Shown: piece by piece, positions 5,876-11,072 of the stretch | Numbering within the stretch: the first letter of the stretch is position 1 | How the letters are laid out: every line of letters begins with the position of its first letter | NCBI GenBank assembly: GCA_963626295.1 | Contig: CAVFWS010000061.1 | Location: forward strand, 1-11,072 | Direction: 5' to 3' | Source: UBA1731 sp963626295 | GTDB taxonomy: Bacteria; Verrucomicrobiota; Kiritimatiellia; RFP12; UBA1067 | Length of the DNA: 11,072 nucleotides | Program-made: the position numbers and the translations under genes | Notes under the pieces: generated by a model | What the model was told of the DNA's origin: nothing | The model's input: only the letters and a program-made list of their open reading frames with translations | The model's database searches: none

Positions 5876-6497
5876 GCATGGGCGACGTTCGGGTCAGGCC
5901 ATGGCGGAATTCGTGATCGCACTGCTCGCCATGACCCTGATCATAATGGCCACCGTGGAGTTCCTGCCGATACTCCTCGAGAACTTCGGCCTCCTCAAGG
6001 AAGTTAGGGAAGAGGCGGGGGGCGCATCGATAGCGTCAGAGGCCGGGACGTACAGCGCCGAAAGGCAGGAGGAATTCGCGTCCGACATCCCCGATCTGCT
6101 CATGGACGGCGACGCGACATCAGGCCACTTCTCCGAGAAGATGCACATGCCTGCGGCGAACCTGACCACCTACGAGACCGTACGCATTCCGAGCATCGCC
6201 GGCGCGACGGAGACCCTGCGCTATTCCAACCGGGCCGGCACTTCGGAATTCGTCTCTGCGCGTACGTTCCTTTCGCCGGGCGAGGCCATCGCCCGCGCGA
6301 CGGGAACGATGTCCGGCGCGGGGTGGCGACTGCACCGCATCTGCGCCGACGACGCACGGCTGTTCACGGTCGGCGACGAGACGGTCCCTTCTGCCGTCGC
6401 CGCCGTGCACGCGATGCAGGCCGCCGAATCGACCGATGACGGCTACGGGCCAACGGTACTGACAATAACGGCGCGTACCGCAGGCGCCACCCTATAG
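5865..6497 (+). CDS. Second TadE-like pseudopilin (210 aa)
   Basis: The start is the ATG at 5865, with AGGAGGG at 5851-5857 seven bases upstream, one of the best ribosome sites in the window, and an 11-base overlap with the tadG-like gene. The frame is open upstream to 5748, but that is a shadow of tadG. The N-terminus MGSEHGRRSG|QAMAEF carries the same prepilin motif with Glu at +5, followed by a long hydrophobic helix (IALLAMTLIIMATVEFLPILL). The soluble part (~170 residues) is unlike the first TadE-like protein by eye and contains one cysteine (RICADD). Two TadE paralogues flanking a TadG is a familiar Tad arrangement (TadE/TadF). This copy takes the TadF position, but I cannot assign it as TadF from the sequence alone. 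Confidence 0.73.
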   Translation: MGSEHGRRSGQAMAEFVIALLAMTLIIMATVEFLPILLENFGLLKEVREEAGGASIASEAGTYSAERQEEFASDIPDLLMDGDATSGHFSEKMHMPAANLTTYETVRIPSIAGATETLRYSNRAGTSEFVSARTFLSPGEAIARATGTMSGAGWRLHRICADDARLFTVGDETVPSAVAAVHAMQAAESTDDGYGPTVLTITARTAGATL

Positions 6498-6515
6498 CAA
6501 ACCCAAATCCAAATA

Positions 6516-6524
6516 TGGTACAAT
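6516..6524 (+). promoter_or_regulatory. Putative extended -10 promoter for cpaB, predicting a leaderless mRNA
   Basis: TGGTACAAT at 6516-6524 fits TGN plus TACAAT (one change from TATAAT) in the only real gap of the operon (33 bases). With the usual spacing, the first transcribed base would be 6531, the A of the cpaB ATG. The AAGG at 6525-6528 is only 2 bases from the ATG, too close for a normal ribosome site. Both facts fit a leaderless start. No clear -35 is seen. Confidence 0.42.
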
Positions 6525-6530
6525 AAGGCC

Positions 6531-7343
6531 ATGAAACAGAAAATCGTCTTGATTGCCGCCGTGGTGGCGGGACTGATCGCAGCCATGCTCACGAGGCTAT
6601 ACCTGTCCTCAAAGGATTCGGAAATCGCGGACATGAAGACCCGATTCGAGAAGCGATTCGGGGTGATGGAAGTGCTGTGCTATGCCGAGAACGTGCCGGG
6701 AGGGACGGTAATCTCAAAGGGACAGCTTGGAACGATAATCGTGCCGAAGACAGGGCTTAGGGGACAGGCTCTCACGATGGAGAACCTCGGAGACGTTATC
6801 GGGAGAAGGGTCCTTCTCGGGCACAACAAGGGAGAGGTGCTATTCTGGGCGGACATCGAAGGCGGCAATCCGAGAACCGTAGGACTCGCCGCCATGATAA
6901 AGAAGGGAATGAGGGCCGTGTCGATAAACGCCACAGGCGCGGCATCCGTCACAGGCATGGTGAACCCCAACGACCATGTGGACGTGATCGGCACGTTCAC
7001 GTTCCCGAGCGACGAATCCGGGAAGAGGGACCAGTCCTCGCTCGTCACCTGCACGATACTGCAGAACGTCCTCGTGCTCGCAACGGGGAAAATCACCGCG
7101 AAGATGGCGGGCAGGGACGGCGACACCCCCAACGGATCGTACTCCACGGTCACTCTCGAAGTGACCCCGCGCGAGGCGGAGATGCTCGCGTTCGCGGAGC
7201 AGATGAGGGGGCGTCTGTCGCTTTCGCTCCGAAACCGCAGCGACGTCACGTTCGAGAAGGAACTTCCTCAGGTCGATTTCGCAAAGATACGGTCCGAGAT
7301 CGAGGAACTGAACCTCAAGCGACAGATGAAGGTGACAAAATAA
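6531..7343 (+). CDS. cpaB: Flp pilus assembly protein CpaB/RcpC (SAF domain, 270 aa)
   Basis: An inner-membrane-anchored periplasmic assembly protein of the Tad pilus. Residues 4-25 form an N-terminal membrane segment. A SAF-like domain spans ~46-110 (VLCYAENVPGGTVISKGQL; IGRRVLLGHNKGEVL), as in CpaB proteins, followed by the RcpC/CpaB region (~120-240). That region contains GMRAVSINA and GMVNPNDHVDVIGTF, equivalent to the family's V.PGD.VDV motif with PND in place of PGD, and ends with EVTPREAEMLAFAEQMRGRLSLSLR, also typical. CpaB is thought to work with the outer-membrane secretin, possibly binding cell-wall polysaccharide through SAF; no secretin gene is in the window. It is separated from the pseudopilin genes by 33 bases and may have its own promoter. 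The stop is 10 bases before the ATPase gene. Length is normal for the family. Confidence 0.9.
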   Translation: MKQKIVLIAAVVAGLIAAMLTRLYLSSKDSEIADMKTRFEKRFGVMEVLCYAENVPGGTVISKGQLGTIIVPKTGLRGQALTMENLGDVIGRRVLLGHNKGEVLFWADIEGGNPRTVGLAAMIKKGMRAVSINATGAASVTGMVNPNDHVDVIGTFTFPSDESGKRDQSSLVTCTILQNVLVLATGKITAKMAGRDGDTPNGSYSTVTLEVTPREAEMLAFAEQMRGRLSLSLRNRSDVTFEKELPQVDFAKIRSEIEELNLKRQMKVTK

Positions 7344-7353
7344 AGCGAGACCC

Positions 7354-9027
7354 ATGACGCTCACACTAATAAAGTCTGGCGAGCAGCAGCCCGTGACCGA
7401 ATCACTGGCCGATGGCGCGTACATAATCGGCCGAGGGAATGCGGCAAAGGTACGACTGCCGTACGCAGACGTGTCGGAACGCCACGCGCTCGTTGTCGTG
7501 CGCAACGGAACGGCATCGATAGAAGACCTCAAGAGCGCAAACGGCACATACATAAACGGGAAGCAGATAAGCGGGATCGTGCCGCTCTCCGACGATTCCA
7601 TCGTGCAGATAGGCAACACCCTGATGCGCATCTCAAGGGATGTCCCTTCCGAGGAAGCCAATCCCGCTCCGCCCGCAGGCGAAGAAAAGAATGCGCCGCG
7701 GGAAACCCCATCCCCCGACATGGCGACGACCGAGCAGAAGCCAGATCCGCTCGCCAGCCTTAGGCGCAAGGTAAGGGAACAGATCCAGAAAGAACTCATA
7801 GCAAGGATGGACCTGAAACGGCTGAGCGCTTCGGGAATAGATCGCGATGGGCTGGAGAGGCAGGCAAGGGAAAAGATATCCGAGATCGTGGCCGAGGTCG
7901 AAAAGAGCGGCAAGCTGCCCAGAGCGATCGATCCGGAGCGGATAAAGAAGGAAGTCTTCGACGAGGCGCTGCGGCTCGGCCCGCTTGAGGACCTGCTGGC
8001 GGACGACAGCGTGAACGAGATAATGGTGAACGGTCCGCACCAGGTCTACGTGGAGCGGGGAGGACGCCTCCAGCTCACCGACCTCCAGTTCTCGGACGAC
8101 GCGAGCGTACTCGCGATCATCGAGCGGATCGTGGCCCCGCTTGGGCGGCGCATAGACGAGTCCCAGCCGTATGTGGACGCGAGGCTGGGCGACGGATCGC
8201 GCGTGAATGCGATAATCCCGCCCCTCTCCCTGTCCGGGCCATCCATAACGATACGTAAATTCGCGAAGAAGAAGCTCACGGTCGAGGATTTCATCCGCTT
8301 CGGGACCTGGAGCGCAAATGCGGCAGCGTTCCTCGACGTATGCGTGAAGCTGCGGAAGAACATAGTCGTGGCCGGAGGGACAGGCTCCGGCAAGACGACG
8401 CTGCTGAATCTCCTGTCCTCATTCATCCCGCCGACGGAGCGCATCGTGACGGTGGAGGACGCGGCGGAACTCAAGCTCGAGCAGCCGCATGTAGTCCGCC
8501 TTGAGGCGCGTCCGCCGAATGTCGAAGGCAAGGGGGCCGTGACGATCCGCGACCTTGTGAAGAACTGTCTGCGCATGAGGCCGGACCGCATCATCGTGGG
8601 CGAATGCCGAGGCGGCGAAGCCCTGGACATGCTTCAGGCCATGAACACAGGTCACGACGGATCGCTGACGACGGTTCACGCGAACTCGCCGCGGGACGTG
8701 GTCTCGCGCCTTGAGACGATGGTGCTGATGAGCGGCATGGAGCTTCCCTCCCGCGCCATCCGCGAGCAGATCGCAAGCGCGATCGACATAATCGTGCACG
8801 AATCCCGCCTTGCGGACGGCTCGCGGAAGGTGACGGCCATAACGGAAGTGACGGGACTCGAGGGGCAGCAGATCGTCATGCAGGACCTGTTCACGTTCAA
8901 GCAGACCGGCATCGACGAGAACGGCAAGATCCTCGGCGAATTCAAGCCGACAGGCGCGATGCCGACATTCTTCGACACGCTCAGGTACAGGGGCATGAGC
9001 CTCGATCCGGGGATATTCCAGCCGTGA
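7354..9027 (+). CDS. cpaF: FHA-domain-fused Tad pilus ATPase (CpaF/TadA family, 557 aa)
   Basis: The secretion ATPase that powers Flp pilus assembly at the inner-membrane face, joined to an N-terminal FHA domain. The FHA domain (~residues 5-95) keeps the phosphothreonine-binding residues: GR (26-27), S41 with H44 (SERH) and NGT (63-65) followed by NG (68-69). A Pro/Glu-rich linker (~96-130) leads into the CpaF N-terminal helical region (~135-215) with LEDLLADDSVNEIMVNGP at 211-228. The ATPase core has Walker A GGTGSGKTT (341-349), Walker B RIIVGECRG (412-420) and a His box TGHDGSLTTVHANS (432-445), so it should be active. CpaF proteins are usually ~450 residues; the extra ~100 are the FHA part. 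The start ATG at 7354 is the only one upstream of the FHA fold. Its stop overlaps tadB (TGATG). FHA usually binds phosphothreonine, hinting at kinase-linked control; that is inference. Confidence 0.93.
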   Translation: MTLTLIKSGEQQPVTESLADGAYIIGRGNAAKVRLPYADVSERHALVVVRNGTASIEDLKSANGTYINGKQISGIVPLSDDSIVQIGNTLMRISRDVPSEEANPAPPAGEEKNAPRETPSPDMATTEQKPDPLASLRRKVREQIQKELIARMDLKRLSASGIDRDGLERQAREKISEIVAEVEKSGKLPRAIDPERIKKEVFDEALRLGPLEDLLADDSVNEIMVNGPHQVYVERGGRLQLTDLQFSDDASVLAIIERIVAPLGRRIDESQPYVDARLGDGSRVNAIIPPLSLSGPSITIRKFAKKKLTVEDFIRFGTWSANAAAFLDVCVKLRKNIVVAGGTGSGKTTLLNLLSSFIPPTERIVTVEDAAELKLEQPHVVRLEARPPNVEGKGAVTIRDLVKNCLRMRPDRIIVGECRGGEALDMLQAMNTGHDGSLTTVHANSPRDVVSRLETMVLMSGMELPSRAIREQIASAIDIIVHESRLADGSRKVTAITEVTGLEGQQIVMQDLFTFKQTGIDENGKILGEFKPTGAMPTFFDTLRYRGMSLDPGIFQP

Positions 9028-9701
9028 TGACGGAAATCGCCATAATCTCGGCCGCATCAATCTGCATCGGCGGCATAGTGGCCTTCATCCTGATGAAGAT
9101 GGACATCGATGCGGGGCGGCGGGGCAAGACCGCATACGCGAAATGGCTGAACGCGCGGTACGTGCAGAAGCTGGACGAACAACTGCCGGAGGCCCTCAGC
9201 ACCATGTCCAACGCCCTCCGGGCAGGATTCTCCATATCACAGGCGTTCGAGTCCGTCGCCGAAGCGGACCTGCACCCCATCTCGGACGAATTCGCGCTAT
9301 TCCTCCAGCAAATGAGGGTCGGCATGAGCTTCGATGACGCGCTCGCCTCCATGGAGAGGCGCATCGGGTCGGACGACCTTACGCTCGTGACCACCGCGAT
9401 CGACATAGCGCGCAGAACCGGCGGCAACCTCACGGAGATATTCGACAGCATATCGACCACGATCAGGGGGCGGATGCGGATCGAGCGCAAGGTGCGCACA
9501 CTCACCGCACAAGGCAGGCTCCAGGGACTCATCGTATCGCTGATGCCTGTCGCGCTCTGCACGATAATGACGATGATGAAGCCGGGGATGATGATCCCGT
9601 TCCTCACCTCCATGAAAGGCCTGATGTGCGTTCTCGCCGCCTCCCTGCTGGTTCTTGCCGGATGGCTCCTCATCCGCAAGATCGTCACCATCAAAGTATG
9701 A
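9027..9701 (+). CDS. tadB: Tad pilus inner-membrane platform protein TadB (T2SS F domain, 224 aa)
   Basis: The membrane platform on which the TadA ATPase acts. Residues ~4-23 form a first membrane segment and ~165-185 and ~197-217 two more. Between them is a type II secretion F domain (~53-178) with typical stretches LPEALSTMSNALRAGFSISQAFE, MRVGMSFDDAL and RRTGGNLTEIFDSISTTIR. The ATG at 9027 overlaps the ATPase stop (TGATG, 9025-9029); a GTG at 9024 would add one residue. It is shorter than the ~300 residues common for TadB, mainly at the N-terminus. Tad systems normally encode a second platform protein, TadC, right after TadB; here the operon ends instead. This single protein may be the only platform subunit, or TadC may be encoded elsewhere. 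I favour TadB because of the GFSISQAFE-type core, but cannot exclude a TadC-like role. Confidence 0.87.
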   Translation: MTEIAIISAASICIGGIVAFILMKMDIDAGRRGKTAYAKWLNARYVQKLDEQLPEALSTMSNALRAGFSISQAFESVAEADLHPISDEFALFLQQMRVGMSFDDALASMERRIGSDDLTLVTTAIDIARRTGGNLTEIFDSISTTIRGRMRIERKVRTLTAQGRLQGLIVSLMPVALCTIMTMMKPGMMIPFLTSMKGLMCVLAASLLVLAGWLLIRKIVTIKV

Positions 9702-9708
9702 CGGGGGA

Positions 9709-11072
9709 TCAGCGGCTCCAGCGCTTCTGCGGCTGAGGGACGGCGAATATGTCGGGTTTTACGTCCAAGCCCCAAGGGCAGTCGCCCACCAGCTTCCCAA
9801 GTTCCGACAGGAACCTCTCGGACGGCAGGACCCCACCACCTTCAAGCCCTACGGACACAACAGTGCCGTCGGCGTAATTCAGGTTCATGCGCAGCGGCAA
9901 TCCACCAGGGTTGGACATGGCGAGATCCGCGATCGACTTCATCATGTCAGCCAATCCTGGATCCTCGTAGCGCAGATCCACATGGAGATAGTTGGAGAAC
10001 GTGGCGATGCCGTCCGATAGCGGATAGGCCTCCCTCAGCAGGAACTGCAGCCCCTCCTCCTCCTCATGCGTGGCGCGATCCATGCGGTGCAGGAGCTCCC
10101 CACACACAAGCACAGGGGTTTCGACGGCGCCGGGCATCCAATCCTTCATCTTCTCGTAGCTTGCCGCGAAAGCCAAGGCCTCCATCTCATCGTGGCTGTC
10201 GTCAATCTGGAGGATCGCCCATGGCTTCGGCTCCCCTTCCGGGCCTTTAGGCTTGGACATCCTCACCTGGCAGGACTTCAGGAGTCCGCCCAAACGCACT
10301 GGAACGCGCAACTGACGCTCGGAACGCACCTCCTCCATCATCGGGATGTGCGGGGGCTTGCCGATGGAGAACGTGGACAGTTCGCCAAGCAGATGCTCAT
10401 ACGCGCCGAGGGGATGTCCGGTGAGGTACATCCCAAGCAGCTCGCGCTCGAGACGGAAGTTCTCGGCGGCAAGCCAGCGCGGGCAATCCGCGAGGTCGTC
10501 GTCGGTCACGGTGGTGTCGACGCTTGCGTCGAGGACGTCGAAGAAGCTGCCCTGCGAGCTGCCCCTTTCCTTGGCGAGTTCGGCGGCGCGGCGCAACGCG
10601 AATTCGGCGTTGTTGAAGTAGCGCGCCCGGTGGAAGGAAGGGTCTGCGGCGGAAAACGAATCGAATGCGCCGCATCGCGCCAGGTTCTCTACGACCCGGC
10701 GGTTCAATGGCGCAGGGCCCTTCCTGCCGTCCGGACCAGTCACTGCGCCGCCGAGGCGGACGCAGAAATCCAAGAAGCCCCTGTACGGGCCGTTCCTCTC
10801 CCTCTCCTCGACAATGGCGTCCGCCGCCGAGGCGCCGACGCCCTTTATCCCCGCAAGGCCGTAGCGGATCGCCCTCTCGCCCTTCACCGGGGTGAACCGC
10901 GCGAAGCTGCTGTTGACGTCGGGGCTGCGCACCTCAAGCCCCATCGCGGCCGCCTCGGCGACGAATCCGGGCAGTTTGTCGAAGTTCCCGATTTCCGACG
11001 ATATCTGGGCGCACATGAACTCCGCCGGGTAGTGCGCCTTGAGGTAGCCGGTCTGGTATGCGACCCATGCGT
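9709..11072 (-). CDS. dnaE: DNA polymerase III subunit alpha, C-terminal part (runs off the window)
   Basis: The C-terminal ~453 residues of the replicative polymerase; the gene enters from the right edge, so the start and catalytic aspartates are outside. The first in-window residues AWVAYQTGYLKAHYPAEFM match the conserved end of the polymerase fingers region and show that the frame continues upstream of the ATG at 11014-11016. Then follow the helix-hairpin-helix segment (YGLAGIKGVGASAADAIV), the SQGSFFD motif before the ERELLGMYLTGHPL block, an OB-fold-like part (VPVRLGGLLKSCQVRMSKP ... AILQIDD ... EALAF) and a variable C-terminal domain of ~150 residues ending KRWSR. YLTGHPL and the OB fold support DnaE, not PolC. 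Its stop is 7 bases from the tadB stop, so the two genes converge with no room for separate terminators. Confidence 0.93.
   Translation of the reverse strand, partial: AWVAYQTGYLKAHYPAEFMCAQISSEIGNFDKLPGFVAEAAAMGLEVRSPDVNSSFARFTPVKGERAIRYGLAGIKGVGASAADAIVEERERNGPYRGFLDFCVRLGGAVTGPDGRKGPAPLNRRVVENLARCGAFDSFSAADPSFHRARYFNNAEFALRRAAELAKERGSSQGSFFDVLDASVDTTVTDDDLADCPRWLAAENFRLERELLGMYLTGHPLGAYEHLLGELSTFSIGKPPHIPMMEEVRSERQLRVPVRLGGLLKSCQVRMSKPKGPEGEPKPWAILQIDDSHDEMEALAFAASYEKMKDWMPGAVETPVLVCGELLHRMDRATHEEEEGLQFLLREAYPLSDGIATFSNYLHVDLRYEDPGLADMMKSIADLAMSNPGGLPLRMNLNYADGTVVSVGLEGGGVLPSERFLSELGKLVGDCPWGLDVKPDIFAVPQPQKRWSR

Noticed and set aside
6840..7913. Open frame of 357 codons on the - strand
   Set aside because: It is antisense to cpaB and the FHA-ATPase gene, both of which are well supported by motifs.
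10346..10895. Open frames on the + strand within the dnaE region
   Set aside because: They are antisense to conserved DnaE sequence, Arg/Ser/Pro-rich, and have no motifs.

Overview
The window looks like part of the chromosome of a GC-rich Gram-negative-type bacterium. The intergenic repeat families (CACAGAGGCAC-type and GCAAAGG/GCAACGAA-type) and the wording of the Tad proteins suggest a PVC-group organism, perhaps Kiritimatiellota or Lentisphaerae. That placement is a tentative impression, not something the sequence proves. There are two housekeeping genes, mtaB (tRNA methylthiotransferase) and a partial dnaE (replicative polymerase). Between them lies a compact tight-adherence (Tad/Flp) type IVc pilus operon.

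Layout. 1-199: C/A-rich leader with a likely promoter. 200-1660: a 486-residue, very basic protein of unknown function. 1641-2053: a repeat-filled, relatively AT-rich intergenic stretch with tandem and inverted repeats that run into both flanking genes. 2018-3541: mtaB, whose true start is uncertain because its first two ATGs lie in a tandem repeat. 3595-9701: the pilus operon on the + strand, in the order flp pilin, a small pilin-like gene with a GTG start, tadE-like, tadG-like, a second tadE-like, cpaB, an FHA-cpaF/tadA fusion, tadB. 9709-11072: the 3' part of dnaE on the - strand, converging on tadB with only 7 bases between the stop codons.

How the genes fit together. The Flp pilin is the presumed major fibre subunit. 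The pseudopilin-like TadE proteins and TadG are predicted minor or envelope-anchoring parts. CpaB is a periplasmic SAF-domain assembly factor. The TadA-type ATPase powers assembly through the inner-membrane platform protein TadB. Four proteins share a basic-(S/K)GQxxxE leader expected to be cut by a prepilin peptidase, which is not in the window. TadC, the secretin (CpaC/RcpA), TadZ/CpaE and the peptidase must be elsewhere or replaced.

The most noteworthy points are the overlooked small pilin-like gene, the FHA domain fused to the ATPase, an extended -10 motif (TGNTANNAT) found upstream of three transcription units, one of which would give a leaderless cpaB mRNA, and the unknown basic protein beside the repeat-rich block.
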